A DNA stretch of 64,000 nucleotides, taken from NCBI RefSeq assembly GCF_030651185.1, contig NZ_JAUSCJ010000027.1, forward strand, positions 1 to 64,000, read 5' to 3'. This document shows, one piece after another, positions 1 to 8,958 of the stretch (its first letter is position 1; every line of letters begins with the position of its first letter). The notes beneath the pieces were generated by a model that did no database searches, had not been told where the DNA came from, and saw only the letters and a list, made by a program, of their open reading frames with translations. The position numbers and the translations under genes were made by a program. Origin of the DNA: Phenylobacterium sp. (GTDB lineage Bacteria; Pseudomonadota; Alphaproteobacteria; Caulobacterales; Caulobacteraceae).

Positions 1-1
1 C

Positions 2-145
2 GTGGAAATGATCATGCCGGGCGACAACGCTGAACTGGACGTGGAGCTGATCACCCCGATCGCCATGGACCAGGGCCTGCGCTTCGCCATCCGCGAAGGC
101 GGCCGCACCGTCGGCGCCGGCGTCGTGGCCAAGATCGTCGAGTAG
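2..145 (+). CDS. tuf: Elongation factor Tu, C-terminal fragment
   Basis: The last 47 codons of EF-Tu enter from the left edge. The reading [16 protein letters not shown] followed by [15 protein letters not shown] and VGAGVV is the C-terminal beta-barrel (domain 3) of this GTPase, which delivers aminoacyl-tRNA to the ribosome. It ends with a TAG at 143-145 and is followed by a strong hairpin terminator. EF-Tu genes commonly sit just upstream of rpsJ in proteobacteria; here about 4.5 kb of unrelated genes intervene. The 5' part lies outside the window. Confidence 0.97.
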   Translation: MEMIMPGDNAELDVELITPIAMDQGLRFAIREGGRTVGAGVVAKIVE

Positions 146-177
146 GCCTCACCGCCTAAACGAACGACCCAAGATCA

Positions 178-209
178 GGGCCGTCCGGGGGAACCCGGGC
201 GGCCCTTTT
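178..209. terminator. Bidirectional-looking terminator between tuf and the convergent secreted-protein gene
   Basis: A 12-bp stem (GGGCCGTCCGGG with CCCGGGCGGCCC, one G-U pair) and a short loop are followed by TTTTC on the plus strand. It sits 33 nt after the tuf stop and 9 nt beyond the end of the minus-strand gene that starts at 964, so it may serve both genes. Confidence 0.8.
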
Positions 210-217
210 CTTATGGG

Positions 218-964
218 CTATCGAACCTGCCGCATGGAGGTGATGGCGTAGGCCATGCCGACCTGGTTGAGGTCCGACACGTCCTTGCGGAAGGTCTGGC
301 AGCGGCCGCCGAAGTCCTTGTCCGTGCAGACTTCCCACTCGCCGCGCTCGATCTTCAGGCTCAGGCCGCGGTCGTTGTACTGTTTGGGCAGGTTGGTGAT
401 TTCGCTGGTGGCCCGGAAGCCGGCGCCGGCGTACCCGATCCCGTCAAAGAGGGTGATCACGCCGCCGGTGGGCCGGGGGCGTTCATAGCCGCCGTTGTTG
501 TTCCCATAGCCGCCGCTGTTGTAACCGCCGCCCTGGTAGCCGCCGTTGCCGTAGCCGCCGCCCTGATAGCCGCCGCCCTGGTATCCACCACCCTGGTATC
601 CGCCGCCTTGATAGCCGCCACCCTGGTATCCGCCGCCTTGATAGCCGCCGTAGCCGCCACCCTGCCAGCCGCCATTCCGACCGCCCTTCAGGCAGGCGAG
701 TTGCCCGTCCTGGTTGGTGATCTCGCTGCGGCAATCCTCGAACTCGAGGCTGGAGCTGCGGTAGCGGCCGCTGCGGTCACGGCATTCGGCGAGCAGTATC
801 GGCTCGACCGTGCCCACGACGCGCACCTTCTGGCAGCTCTGCCAGTAGCTGCCTGGCGGCGGCGCATTGTAACCCTGCGCCTGGGCTCCGCCCAGCGCCG
901 CAATGCCCAAGGCGGCCGCGCCAACGCCGGCGGCCGACCCCGCAATCCATGCCCCGATTTTCAT
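218..964 (-). CDS. Secreted protein with a CVNH domain, YQGGG repeats and a beta/gamma-crystallin domain
   Basis: A 248-aa exported protein. The start at MKIGAWIAG (964) is preferred over the longer frame to 1033 because it opens a signal-peptide-like N-terminus ending near AQA. Residues about 38-92 resemble a cyanovirin-N homology (CVNH) unit: WQSC, an AEC-like strand, SSSLEFEDC and a QDGQLAC end. A Gly/Tyr/Gln-rich linker of YQGGG units follows, then (about 166-247) a beta/gamma-crystallin domain with ITLFDGIGYAG, NDRGLSLKI and WEVCTDKDFGGRC. CVNH domains are carbohydrate-binding in known members and beta/gamma-crystallin motifs often bind calcium; a surface or periplasmic glycan-binding role is inference. 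It is divergent from the deaminase gene. Confidence 0.82.
   Translation of the reverse strand: MKIGAWIAGSAAGVGAAALGIAALGGAQAQGYNAPPPGSYWQSCQKVRVVGTVEPILLAECRDRSGRYRSSSLEFEDCRSEITNQDGQLACLKGGRNGGWQGGGYGGYQGGGYQGGGYQGGGYQGGGYQGGGYQGGGYGNGGYQGGGYNSGGYGNNNGGYERPRPTGGVITLFDGIGYAGAGFRATSEITNLPKQYNDRGLSLKIERGEWEVCTDKDFGGRCQTFRKDVSDLNQVGMAYAITSMRQVR
554..643 (-). repeat. 15-bp tandem repeat coding for six YQGGG units
   Basis: Six contiguous 15-bp units encode YQGGG in the linker of the CVNH/crystallin protein, with degenerate GGY-containing units on both sides. Synonymous changes between copies show that the repeat is kept at protein level, but copy number could change by slippage. Confidence 0.85.
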
Positions 965-1107
965 TCTGCGCTCTCGATTGTGAAACGTCCCTGACGCCAC
1001 CCTAGGGCGGGGTGGGCGAGACGAAAAGTCCAAGGTGTCGCCTACGCCGGAGGCGCCCTTGACTTGCGCGCCCGGCTCGGGCCGCTTGCGGCAAAGGAGC
1101 GGGGCGA

Positions 1108-2595
1108 ATGATCCGGAGATTCTGGGCTGCGGCGGCGACCGCCCTGGCCCTCGTGGCCCACGGCGCGCAGGCCGCGCCGGATGTGGCGAAGATGACGGGC
1201 GGCGAGCTGACCGCCTTCACCCGGGCCATGCCCAAGGGCGGCGAACTGCACAACCACGTCTCAGGGGCGATCTTTGCCGAAACCTTGCTGGCCTGGTCCG
1301 TTGAGGACGGCCTGTGCATCAATGTGAAGACGCTCTCGGTCACGCCGCCCTGCCAGGCTGGCGAGGACCTGAAGCCCGCCAGCGCGATCAAGACCGACGA
1401 GATCCTGCGCGCCGCGATGATCGACAGCTTCTCGGTGCGCCGCCCAGACTTCCTGGACCGCTCGGGGCACGACCAGTTCTTCGGCGCCTTTGGCCGCTTC
1501 GGCGCGGCGGGCGCCCGGCGTGACGGGGACATGCTGGCCAATGTGGCCGACAACCTGGCGCGGCAGAACACCTTCTATCTGGAGGCCATGGTGACGCCGC
1601 AGGGCTTCGCCAGCCGCGCCAAGGGCGCTCAGGTGGGCTGGAAGGGCGGGGACCTCGCCGCCCAGAAGGCCGCCAACAGCGCGGCGGGCCTGGAGGCCCT
1701 GGTCACGGCCGCCATCGCCGAGACTGACGCCATGGAGACCCGCGCCCGCAGCCTGATGAAGTGCGACACGCAAGCCGCCCTGCCGGGGTGCCAGGTGACG
1801 GTGCGCTACCTGGTGCAGACCAGCCGCGTCGCCCCACCGGAACAGACCTTCGCCCAGTTGCAGCTGGGGGTCGCCCTGGTGGCCGCCGACAAGCGATGGG
1901 TCGGCCTGCAGATGGTGGCGCCGGAGGATCATCCGCTGGCGATCACCCACTACAGTCTGCACATGCGGATGGTGGACTTCCTGACCGACCATGGTCGGAC
2001 GGCCAAGGCCGCCCTGCACGCCGGGGAGCTCACGATGGCCTATGCCACGCCCGAGGAGCTGCGCTACCACATCGCCGAGGCGGTGCGGGTGGCGGGCGCC
2101 CGGCGCATCGGCCACGGCGTCGATCTGCCGCTGGAAACCGATGCCGAGGGTCTGGCCGCCGAGATGGCCGCCAAGGGTATCCTGGTGGAGGTCAATCTCT
2201 CCTCCAACCACGCGATCCTGGGGGTCTCGGGCAAGGCCCACCCCTATGCCTGGCTGCGGCGGCGCGGGGTGCCGGTGAGCCTGTCGACCGACGACGCGGG
2301 GATCCTGCGGATCGACCTGTCGCATGAGTATGCCCGCGCCGCCGACGAGGGGGCGAGCTATGCCGACCTCAAGGCCTCGGCGCGCAACGCCATCGCCTTC
2401 TCCTTCCTGACCGGGGAGGGGCTCTGGGCCGATCCGGGCGCCTATCGCCGTCCGGCCAAGGCCTGCGCCGGGCAGATTGGCAAGGCCGAGCCGAAGCCTG
2501 GCCGCTGCGCCGACCTGATCGGCGCCAGCGACAAGGCCCGCGAGCAGTGGCGGCATGAGCGGTTGCTGGCGGCCTTCGAGGCGGCCGCAAGATGA
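1108..2595 (+). CDS. Secreted adenosine deaminase family protein
   Basis: A 495-aa metal-dependent deaminase with an N-terminal signal peptide (cleavage near AQA, residue 22), unlike the cytosolic Add enzyme. All expected active-site elements are visible: the HxH zinc pair in GGELHNHVSG (H48, H50), H304 and E307 in ALHAGE, H336 in RIGHG, and D395-D396 in LSTDDAG. Family members hydrolyse adenosine, and sometimes deoxyadenosine or other purines, to the inosine form and ammonia. Export suggests scavenging of periplasmic nucleosides. Start ATG 1108 follows an AAAGGAG ribosome-binding site. The exact substrate cannot be told from sequence. Confidence 0.88.
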   Translation: MIRRFWAAAATALALVAHGAQAAPDVAKMTGGELTAFTRAMPKGGELHNHVSGAIFAETLLAWSVEDGLCINVKTLSVTPPCQAGEDLKPASAIKTDEILRAAMIDSFSVRRPDFLDRSGHDQFFGAFGRFGAAGARRDGDMLANVADNLARQNTFYLEAMVTPQGFASRAKGAQVGWKGGDLAAQKAANSAAGLEALVTAAIAETDAMETRARSLMKCDTQAALPGCQVTVRYLVQTSRVAPPEQTFAQLQLGVALVAADKRWVGLQMVAPEDHPLAITHYSLHMRMVDFLTDHGRTAKAALHAGELTMAYATPEELRYHIAEAVRVAGARRIGHGVDLPLETDAEGLAAEMAAKGILVEVNLSSNHAILGVSGKAHPYAWLRRRGVPVSLSTDDAGILRIDLSHEYARAADEGASYADLKASARNAIAFSFLTGEGLWADPGAYRRPAKACAGQIGKAEPKPGRCADLIGASDKAREQWRHERLLAAFEAAAR

Positions 2596-2686
2596 CCTCG
2601 GTGTCATGACCCCGAATTAAGCTGATCGGGCCCGCGCCGGCGTCTAGGTTCACCTCAAGACTGCTCAACAAGAGGAGGAGACCGAC

Positions 2687-3517
2687 ATGCGTCTTCTGAC
2701 CGTTCTGACCGCCGCGTCCGCCCTGGCCCTGGTCGCCGGCGCCGCCAATGCCGCGACTGTGGAGGTGAAGGACGCCGTGGCCCGGGTAGTGGTGATCCCG
2801 GAGGACCGGCAGGACATCAAGGTGGAGTTCCTGACCACCAATCCCAGCCTGCCGCTTGAGGTCCGCAGCATGGGCGCCAAGACCATCGTCGACGGGAACC
2901 TCGATCGGAAGATCAAGAGCTGCCACGGCGGGGGCGGCAAGGCGCGGGTCTATGTCGCCGGGATCGGCGACATCGCCTATGACGACATGCCCCAGATCGT
3001 GGTCCGGATGCCGAGGGACGCCAAGGTCGAGGCCGGCGGCGCGGTGTTCGGGTCGGTGGGCAAGACCGCCAGCCTGGAGCTGTCCAACGCCGGCTGCGGT
3101 GACTGGACGGTCGGCAATGTGGCGGGGAAGATGAACATCAATGTCGCCGGCTCGGGCGACACCCACACCGGGGACTCGGGCGAGGCGGTGCTGCGGGTGG
3201 CGGGTTCGGGCGACGTGGGGACCCAGGCGATCAGCGGCGGGCTGGAGATCTCGGTGGCCGGTTCGGGCGACGTCAGCGTCACCTCGATCTCCGGGCCGCT
3301 GACCGTGAAGATCGCCGGCTCCGGCGACGTCAGCATCCGCAGCGGGAGGGCCACCGAGGTGAACGCCTCGGTCGCGGGATCTGGCAATGTCGACTTCGGC
3401 GGCGTGGCCGGGAGCCTGAAGGCCAAGATCGCCGGCTCCGGCGATGTGCATGTGAAGTCCGTCACCGGCGAGGTTTCCAAGGCGGTCGTCGGCTCGGGCA
3501 ATGTCAGCGTCGGCTAG
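2687..3517 (+). CDS. Exported GIN-domain (DUF2807-like) protein with GSGDV repeats
   Basis: A 276-aa protein with a signal peptide (cleavage near ANA, residue 22). From about residue 140 it is a run of roughly 18-20-residue units carrying VAGSGDV, IAGSGDV or VAGSGNV, the signature of the GIN/DUF2807 beta-helix fold often labelled putative autotransporter-adhesin head. No function is established for the family. The N-terminal part (VEVKDAVARVVVIPEDRQD) is shared with the next gene, so the two are tandem paralogues. A good AGGAGGAG ribosome-binding site precedes ATG 2687. An envelope location is inferred from the signal peptide. Confidence 0.8.
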   Translation: MRLLTVLTAASALALVAGAANAATVEVKDAVARVVVIPEDRQDIKVEFLTTNPSLPLEVRSMGAKTIVDGNLDRKIKSCHGGGGKARVYVAGIGDIAYDDMPQIVVRMPRDAKVEAGGAVFGSVGKTASLELSNAGCGDWTVGNVAGKMNINVAGSGDTHTGDSGEAVLRVAGSGDVGTQAISGGLEISVAGSGDVSVTSISGPLTVKIAGSGDVSIRSGRATEVNASVAGSGNVDFGGVAGSLKAKIAGSGDVHVKSVTGEVSKAVVGSGNVSVG

Positions 3518-3556
3518 TTTGGGCGCCGCGTGAAGTGGTTCATCGAGGCGATGGGA

Positions 3557-3570
3557 TTTACAGTTGTAAA
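3557..3570. promoter_or_regulatory. BlaI/MecI/CopY-like operator candidate
   Basis: TTTACAGTTGTAAA is an inverted repeat with 6-bp arms and a 2-bp spacer, 22 nt before the start of the second GIN-domain gene. It matches the TACAnnTGTA core known for BlaI/MecI/CopY repressors. No such regulator is encoded in the window, so the assignment rests on motif similarity alone. Confidence 0.45.
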
Positions 3571-3591
3571 CTTATGTGACCTGATCGGGCC

Positions 3592-4344
3592 ATGAAGTTT
3601 CTCCTCAGTCTCACGATCGCCCTGGCCCTGCCGACCCTGGCCGCCGCAAGGCCGGTTCTCACCATCGAGGCGCCGGCCGCCCGGGTCATTGTTATCCCCG
3701 AGGCGCGCCAGGACATGGCCCTGGAGGCCGACGCGCGCCTGGCCATCCATCCGGTGGCCGGCGGCAGCGCCCGGGTGACCGGCGCCAGCTCCTGGTTCGA
3801 ACAGAACATCCCGTGGCTGTTCGGCTATTCGTGCCAGGCCACCGGGGTAAGCCGCTGGGGCCAGACCATCGCCCTCAAGGATCTTCCCATGCTCACCGTC
3901 CGGGTTCCCCTGGACGCCGAGATCGTCTCCAAGGGCGCCATCTATGGTCAGACGGGCGCGGGCAGGGCGTTGAAGCTCTCGGCCTCCGGCTGCGGGACCT
4001 GGCGGCTGGGGTCGCTCTCCAGCAGCCTGAGCGCCACCCAGGCCGGGCCGGGGCAGGTGATCGCCAGCCATGTGGACGGCCGGCTGACCGCCACGGTGGA
4101 GGACGCCGGGCGCGTGGTGGTGGGGCAGGGGGTGGTCACCAGCGCCACCCTGGTGATGAACGGTTCGGGCCGCATCGACGACCGCGGAACCGCCGGCGTC
4201 CTGAACGCCAAGATGAACGGATCGGGCCGCATCAACGTGCGTCTGCTGGCCGGACAGGCCAATGTCTCCTATGACGGGGACGGCGACGTGACGTGGGGCC
4301 GACCCAAGGGCAAAAAGTTCTGCAGCGGCCTGTCCTGCTACTGA
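3592..4344 (+). CDS. Exported GIN-domain-like protein, paralogue of the preceding gene
   Basis: A 250-aa protein with a signal peptide (cleavage near AAA, residue 18). It shares the N-terminal block APAARVIVIPEARQDM and the central SGCGTWRLGSL element with the upstream gene, but its repeat region is shorter and its motifs are NGSGRI rather than GSGDV. It ends in a Cys-containing tail (KFCSGLSCY). A palindrome resembling a BlaI-type operator lies just upstream, so it may have its own promoter. Function unknown; the product is probably in the envelope. Confidence 0.72.
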   Translation: MKFLLSLTIALALPTLAAARPVLTIEAPAARVIVIPEARQDMALEADARLAIHPVAGGSARVTGASSWFEQNIPWLFGYSCQATGVSRWGQTIALKDLPMLTVRVPLDAEIVSKGAIYGQTGAGRALKLSASGCGTWRLGSLSSSLSATQAGPGQVIASHVDGRLTATVEDAGRVVVGQGVVTSATLVMNGSGRIDDRGTAGVLNAKMNGSGRINVRLLAGQANVSYDGDGDVTWGRPKGKKFCSGLSCY

Positions 4345-4386
4345 GGCCGCCCTCCAAAACTTCCTGAACCGGGGCTGTTGCTGGCC

Positions 4387-4415
4387 TTGACGAGGCCGAG
4401 TCGCACACGTATAGA
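4387..4415 (+). promoter_or_regulatory. Promoter of the rpsJ (S10) operon
   Basis: TTGACG at 4387-4392, a 17-bp spacer and TATAGA at 4410-4415 form a near-consensus housekeeping promoter. It is placed to drive the whole ribosomal block and leaves a leader of about 245 nt before rpsJ. Confidence 0.8.
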
Positions 4416-4421
4416 CGCGCC

Positions 4422-4666
4422 TCCTGTTGGATCGGCTGTGCGCTTCGAAGTGATTTGAAGCGCAGACGCGGTTCGCGGAACGACCCAGCCGACCGAGAAA
4501 TCGGGAAGCTGGGCGGGGCCCTCGCGGAAGTCTTTCGCGCGGGCCTATCTCGTTTTTAGCGGACTTACGCGTACGAGCGTCTCTCTTGAGGGGCGTTTGG
4601 GTTGGTCTTTGAAATGGTCAAAGTCACGCGGACGGACCTCGTCTGTAGGGGAAATTGAAGAGCGAT
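4422..4666 (+). promoter_or_regulatory. Long structured leader of the rpsJ operon
   Basis: About 245 nt of untranslated RNA between the predicted start point and the rpsJ ATG. It contains a 7-bp hairpin at 4440-4463 (GCGCTTC / GAAGCGC) and the terminator-like hairpin described separately at 4517-4557. In enterobacteria the S10 leader mediates feedback control by L4; whether this leader does the same is inference. Confidence 0.55.
4517..4557 (+). terminator. Attenuator-like hairpin in the S10 leader
   Basis: GGCCCTCGCG (4517-4526) pairs with CGCGCGGGCC (4536-4545) through ten pairs with one wobble, and TATCTCG TTTTT follows. The shape is that of an intrinsic terminator placed 110 nt before rpsJ, consistent with a transcription attenuator. 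The T-run begins about 7 nt after the stem, so strength is uncertain. Confidence 0.5.
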
Positions 4667-4975
4667 ATGGATCGTCAGAACATCCGCATCCGGCTCAAGG
4701 CCTTCGATCACCGCGTGCTGGATCATTCCACGCGCGAGATCGTCAATACGGCTAAGCGCACCGGCGCGACCGTGCGGGGGCCTATCCCCCTGCCGACGCA
4801 CATCGAAAAATTCACCGTCAACCGTTCGCCGCACATCGACAAGAAGTCGCGCGAGCAGTTCGAAATCCGCACGCACAAGCGCGTGCTCGATATCGTCGAC
4901 CCCACCCCGCAGACCGTGGACGCGCTCATGAAGCTCGACCTGTCCGCCGGCGTGGACGTCGAGATCAAGCTCTAG
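4667..4975 (+). CDS. rpsJ: 30S ribosomal protein S10
   Basis: The 102-aa product starts [19 protein letters not shown] and matches S10 along its full length, including the [16 protein letters not shown] loop. S10 is part of the 30S head and also acts with NusB in antitermination. ATG 4667 is chosen over an in-frame TTG four codons upstream because GAAGAG lies at ribosome-binding distance. First gene of the S10 operon. Confidence 0.98.
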   Translation: MDRQNIRIRLKAFDHRVLDHSTREIVNTAKRTGATVRGPIPLPTHIEKFTVNRSPHIDKKSREQFEIRTHKRVLDIVDPTPQTVDALMKLDLSAGVDVEIKL

Positions 4976-4988
4976 AGGGGATCGGTCG

Positions 4989-5744
4989 ATGCGTACCGGC
5001 GTGATCGCCAAGAAACTGGGCATGGCGCGCTTCTTCGATGAAGCGGGAACCCATGTGCCGGTGACCGTCCTCAGCCTCGAAGGCTGTCAGGTCACCGCTC
5101 ATCGGACCCAGGATAAAGACGGCTATGTCGCCCTCCAACTCGGAGCCGGCGTCAAGAAAGCCAAGAACACTTCCAAGGCCATGCGTGGTCACTTCGCCAA
5201 GGGCGAAGTTGAGCCCAAGCACGAGCTGGCCGAGTTCCGCGTCACTGAGGACAACCTCATCGACGTCGGCGCCGAGTTCACCGCTGACCACTTCGTCCCC
5301 GGCCAAAAGGTCGATGTGACGGCCAAGACGGTCGGTAAGGGCTTCGCCGGCGCCATGAAGCGCTGGAACTTCGGCGGCATGCGCGCCACCCACGGGGTGT
5401 CGGTGTCTCACCGTGCGCACGGCTCCACCGGTCAACGTCAGGACCCGGGCAAGACCTTCAAGGGCAAGAAGATGGCTGGCCACCTCGGCCAGGAAACCGT
5501 CACCACCCTGAACGTCTCGGTCTGGCGCATCGACGTCGAACGCGGCCTGATCCTGATCAAGGGCGCGGTTCCCGGCACCGAGGGAACCTACGTAAAGATC
5601 CGCGACGCCATCAAGTCGGCCCGTCCGGCTGAAGCCCCGGTTCCCGGCGGCTTCCGCAAGGCTGGCCAGGTCGCTCCCGCCGCTGACGCGGCGCCGGTGG
5701 AAGAGGCCTCGGCCGAAGCCCCCGCAGCCGAGGGCGCAGAATAA
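4989..5744 (+). CDS. rplC: 50S ribosomal protein L3
   Basis: 251 aa, starting [19 protein letters not shown]3 is an early 50S assembly protein contacting the peptidyl-transferase centre; the [22 protein letters not shown] loop region, split across residues about 145-166, is typical. The last 35 or so residues form an Ala/Pro/Glu-rich extension beyond the usual core. Its TAA overlaps the rplD ATG by one base. Confidence 0.98.
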   Translation: MRTGVIAKKLGMARFFDEAGTHVPVTVLSLEGCQVTAHRTQDKDGYVALQLGAGVKKAKNTSKAMRGHFAKGEVEPKHELAEFRVTEDNLIDVGAEFTADHFVPGQKVDVTAKTVGKGFAGAMKRWNFGGMRATHGVSVSHRAHGSTGQRQDPGKTFKGKKMAGHLGQETVTTLNVSVWRIDVERGLILIKGAVPGTEGTYVKIRDAIKSARPAEAPVPGGFRKAGQVAPAADAAPVEEASAEAPAAEGAE

Positions 5745-6382
5745 TGAAACTCGACGTCATCAAACTTGACGGCGCCAAGGGCGGTTCGATCGAACTGTCC
5801 GACGCCGTGTTCGGCATCGACGAGATCCGTGGGGACATCCTCCAGCGCATGGTCACTTGGCAGCTCGCCAAGCGCCGCGCCGGCACCCACAAGATCCAGG
5901 TCCGCAACGAGGTCTCTCGTACGGGCAAGAAGATGTACAAGCAGAAGGGCTCCGGCGGCGCTCGTCACGGTTCGCGCCGTGCCGCTCAGTTCGTCGGCGG
6001 CGCCAAGGCCCACGGTCCCGTGGTCCGCAGCCACGCCTTCGACCTGCCCAAGAAGTTCCGCGCCCTGGCCCTGCGCCATGCGCTGTCGTCCAAGGTGAAG
6101 ACCGGCTCGCTGGTCGTCCTGGACGCCGCGGTGCTGACCGATCCGAAGACCGCCGCGCTTCGCGCCCAGTTCGACACCATGGGCCTGAAGAACGCGCTGA
6201 TCATCGCCGGCGCCGAAGTGGACAACAACTTCGCCCTGGCCGCCCGCAACATTCCCAACGTGGATGTGCTGCCGAACGCCGGTCTGAATGTCTACGACGT
6301 GCTGCGTCGCCATACGCTGGTCCTTACCAAGGACGCGGTGGATGCGATCAACGCCCGCTTCGCCGAGAAGGAGGCCGCGTGA
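5744..6382 (+). CDS. rplD: 50S ribosomal protein L4
   Basis: 212 aa, slightly longer than the E. coli protein. The conserved Gly/Arg-rich loop that reaches into the exit tunnel is visible ([16 protein letters not shown], about residues 65-80). In enterobacteria L4 is also the repressor of its own operon, which makes the structured leader upstream of rpsJ worth noting. It overlaps rplC by one base and rplW by one base. Confidence 0.98.
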   Translation: MKLDVIKLDGAKGGSIELSDAVFGIDEIRGDILQRMVTWQLAKRRAGTHKIQVRNEVSRTGKKMYKQKGSGGARHGSRRAAQFVGGAKAHGPVVRSHAFDLPKKFRALALRHALSSKVKTGSLVVLDAAVLTDPKTAALRAQFDTMGLKNALIIAGAEVDNNFALAARNIPNVDVLPNAGLNVYDVLRRHTLVLTKDAVDAINARFAEKEAA

Positions 6383-6681
6383 TGGCTAATCCCGTCGCCC
6401 GCCACTACGACGCGATCCTGTCGCCCGTGATCACCGAGAAGGCCACCCTGCTCTCCGAGCAGAACAAGGTCGTCTTCCGCGTGGCCATGGACACGACCAA
6501 GGACGAAATCGCCGCCGCCGTCGAAGCGCTGTTCAAAGTCACGGTCACCAAGGTCAACACCTTGGTGGTCAAGGGCAAGACCAAGCGCTTCCGGGGCCGT
6601 CCGGGCCGTCGCTCGGACGTCAAGAAAGCTGTCGTGACCCTGGCCGAAGGCCAGTCGATCGACATCACCACGGGGCTCTAA
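6382..6681 (+). CDS. rplW: 50S ribosomal protein L23
   Basis: 99 aa starting [21 protein letters not shown], the normal L23 opening. The protein lies at the exit-tunnel mouth and docks trigger factor and SRP. The internal [20 protein letters not shown] arm is characteristic. ATG 6382 overlaps the rplD TGA by one base; a longer open frame upstream is not coding. Confidence 0.97.
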   Translation: MANPVARHYDAILSPVITEKATLLSEQNKVVFRVAMDTTKDEIAAAVEALFKVTVTKVNTLVVKGKTKRFRGRPGRRSDVKKAVVTLAEGQSIDITTGL

Positions 6682-6685
6682 GCAG

Positions 6686-7522
6686 ATGGCTCTGAAGCAT
6701 TACAATCCGACTTCGCCGGGCCGTCGTAGCCTGGTGCTGGTCGACAAGTCCGAGCTCCACAAGGGCGGCCCGGTCAAGTCCCTGGTTCAGGGCCTGACCA
6801 AGTCCGGCGGTCGTGGCGGCGGTGGCCGTATCGCTGTCCGCTTCCGCGGCGGCGGCGCCAAGCGCCTCTATCGGACCATCGATTTCAAGCGCCGCAAGTG
6901 GGACGTGCCCGCGACCGTCGAGCGCCTGGAGTACGACCCCAACCGCACCGCCTGGATTGCGCTGATCAAGTATGAGGACGGCGAGCTGTCCTACATCCTG
7001 GCGCCGCAACGCCTGAAGGTGGGCGACCAGGTGATCGCCTCCGAGAAGGCCGACGTGAAGCCGGGCAACGCCATGCCGCTTCGTGGCATGCCCATCGGCA
7101 CGATCATCCACAACATCGAGCTGAAGCCCCTCAAGGGTGGCCAGGTCGCCCGGTCCGCCGGCGCCTACGCCCAGCTGGTCGGCCGCGACGCCGGCTACGC
7201 CCAGGTCCGCCTGGGTTCCGGTGAACTTCGGATGGTCCAGGACACCTGCATGGCCACGGTCGGCGCGGTGTCCAACCAGGATCACATGAACCAGGTGCTG
7301 GGTAAGGCCGGTCGCACGCGTCACATGGGCTTCCGCCCGCACGTCCGCGGCGTCGTCATGAACCCCGTCGATCACCCCCACGGCGGCGGCGAAGGCCGCA
7401 CCTCGGGCGGTCGTCACCCGGTTACCCCGTGGGGCAAGCCGACCAAGGGCGCCCGGACCCGCACCAACAAGACGACGGATAAGTACATCATCCGCTCGCG
7501 CCACGCTCGGAAGGCTCGTTAA
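6686..7522 (+). CDS. rplB: 50S ribosomal protein L2
   Basis: 278 aa, the full L2 length. It carries the family hallmark [18 protein letters not shown] with the histidine implicated in peptidyl-transferase centre integrity. It starts four bases after rplW and is followed closely by rpsS, in canonical S10 operon order. Confidence 0.98.
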   Translation: MALKHYNPTSPGRRSLVLVDKSELHKGGPVKSLVQGLTKSGGRGGGGRIAVRFRGGGAKRLYRTIDFKRRKWDVPATVERLEYDPNRTAWIALIKYEDGELSYILAPQRLKVGDQVIASEKADVKPGNAMPLRGMPIGTIIHNIELKPLKGGQVARSAGAYAQLVGRDAGYAQVRLGSGELRMVQDTCMATVGAVSNQDHMNQVLGKAGRTRHMGFRPHVRGVVMNPVDHPHGGGEGRTSGGRHPVTPWGKPTKGARTRTNKTTDKYIIRSRHARKAR

Positions 7523-7525
7523 TCC

Positions 7526-7804
7526 ATGACCCGTTCCGTCTGGAAAGGTCCGTTTGTCGACGGATACCTGATCAAAAAGGCCGAAACCGCTCAGGGTTCG
7601 GGCCGCAAGGACGTGATCAAGACCTGGTCGCGCCGCTCCACCATCATGCCGCAGTTCGTCGGCCTGACGTTTGGGGTTCACAACGGCCAGAAGCACGTTC
7701 CCGTGCTGATCAGCGAAGACATGGTTGGGATGAAGCTCGGTGAGTTCGCCCCCACCCGGTACTTCCCCGGCCACGCCGCCGATAAGAAGGCGAAGAGGAA
7801 GTAG
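7526..7804 (+). CDS. rpsS: 30S ribosomal protein S19
   Basis: 92 aa beginning [20 protein letters not shown] and containing [19 protein letters not shown], both diagnostic for S19, which pairs with S13 in the 30S head. Three bases separate it from rplB. Confidence 0.98.
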   Translation: MTRSVWKGPFVDGYLIKKAETAQGSGRKDVIKTWSRRSTIMPQFVGLTFGVHNGQKHVPVLISEDMVGMKLGEFAPTRYFPGHAADKKAKRK

Positions 7805-7805
7805 C

Positions 7806-8186
7806 ATGTCCAAGCAAGCGAAACCCCGCCGCCTCGAAGGCACCGAAGCGATGGCCAAGGTCCGCACCCTGCGCACCTCGGCCCAGAAGCTGAACCTGGT
7901 CGCTCAGTCGATCCGCGGCCTCAAGGTGCAGCGGGCCCTGAACGAACTCGAGTTCAGCCCCAAGCGCATCGCTCAGGATGTCCGCAAGGCGCTCGCCTCG
8001 GCCATCTCGAACGCCGAGAACAACCACAACCTCGACATCGACTCCTTGATCGTCGCCGAGGCCTTCGTGGGCAAGAACCTGGTCATGAAGCGTTTCGCCG
8101 CCCGCGCCCGCGGTCGTGCGTCGCGCATTGAGAAGCCGTTCAGCGAGATCACCATCGTGGTCCGCGAACTGGGTGAGGCTGCCTGA
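7806..8186 (+). CDS. rplV: 50S ribosomal protein L22
   Basis: 126 aa starting [20 protein letters not shown]22 lines the nascent-peptide tunnel; the long beta-hairpin is present ([20 protein letters not shown]). ATG 7806 lies one base after the rpsS stop; the frame opens earlier inside rpsS but without ribosome-binding support. It overlaps the rpsC start by one base. Confidence 0.97.
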   Translation: MSKQAKPRRLEGTEAMAKVRTLRTSAQKLNLVAQSIRGLKVQRALNELEFSPKRIAQDVRKALASAISNAENNHNLDIDSLIVAEAFVGKNLVMKRFAARARGRASRIEKPFSEITIVVRELGEAA

Positions 8187-8947
8187 TGGGTCAGAAAGTA
8201 AATCCGGTCGGGCTTCGCCTCGGCATCAACCGTACCTGGGACAGCCGCTGGTTCGCCGACGGTCCGGAATACGGCAAGCTGCTGCACGAAGACATCAAGG
8301 TCCGTAAGATGCTGAAGAAGCGTCTCTATCAGGCCGGCGTCTCGCGCATCATCATCGAGCGTCCCCACAAGAAGTGCCGCATCACCATCTATGCCGCGCG
8401 CCCTGGCGTGATCATCGGCAAGAAGGGTGCGGACATCGACAAGCTCCGCAAGGACGTCAACACGATCACTGACGGCGAGGTTCACCTGAACATCGTCGAG
8501 ATCCGCAAGCCCGAAACCGACGCTCAACTGGTGGCCGAGAACATCGCCCAGCAGCTGGAACGCCGGATCGCCTTCCGCCGCGCCATGAAGCGTTCGCTGC
8601 AAAGCGCACTGCGTCTGGGCGCCAAGGGGATGCGCGTTGAAGTGGCCGGCCGCCTCGGCGGCGCGGAAATCGCGCGGACGGAAAGCTATCACGAAGGTCG
8701 CGTGCCGCGTCACACCCTGCGCGCGGACATCGACTACGGCGTCACCGAAGCCAAGACCACCTACGGCATCATCGGCGTGAAGGTCTGGGTCTTCAAAGGT
8801 GAAGTCCTCGATCATGACCCGATGGCCCTGGACAAGCGCCTGGCCACTGAATCCGGCCCGGCCGGCGAAGGTGGCGGACGTGATCGTTCGGGCGACCGTC
8901 CTGACCGTGGCCCGCGCCGTGACCGTCGCGACCAGGCCGGAGCGTAG
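8186..8947 (+). CDS. rpsC: 30S ribosomal protein S3
   Basis: 253 aa beginning [20 protein letters not shown]. The KH domain motif ([17 protein letters not shown]) is at about residues 73-90. The last 35 or so residues are a Gly/Arg/Asp-rich basic tail ([14 protein letters not shown]), common in alphaproteobacterial S3. S3 forms part of the mRNA entry channel. Confidence 0.98.
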   Translation: MGQKVNPVGLRLGINRTWDSRWFADGPEYGKLLHEDIKVRKMLKKRLYQAGVSRIIIERPHKKCRITIYAARPGVIIGKKGADIDKLRKDVNTITDGEVHLNIVEIRKPETDAQLVAENIAQQLERRIAFRRAMKRSLQSALRLGAKGMRVEVAGRLGGAEIARTESYHEGRVPRHTLRADIDYGVTEAKTTYGIIGVKVWVFKGEVLDHDPMALDKRLATESGPAGEGGGRDRSGDRPDRGPRRDRRDQAGA

Positions 8948-8958
8948 GATCCAGAGCT

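Noticed and set aside
554..643. Regularly spaced short repeats suggestive of a CRISPR array
   Set aside because: The 15-bp units are contiguous, have no spacers and code for YQGGG in a real gene.
1261..2607. A 448-codon open frame on the minus strand opposite the deaminase gene
   Set aside because: Composition is Gly/Arg/His-rich without any domain; it is a GC-rich shadow of a gene with a complete active site on the plus strand.
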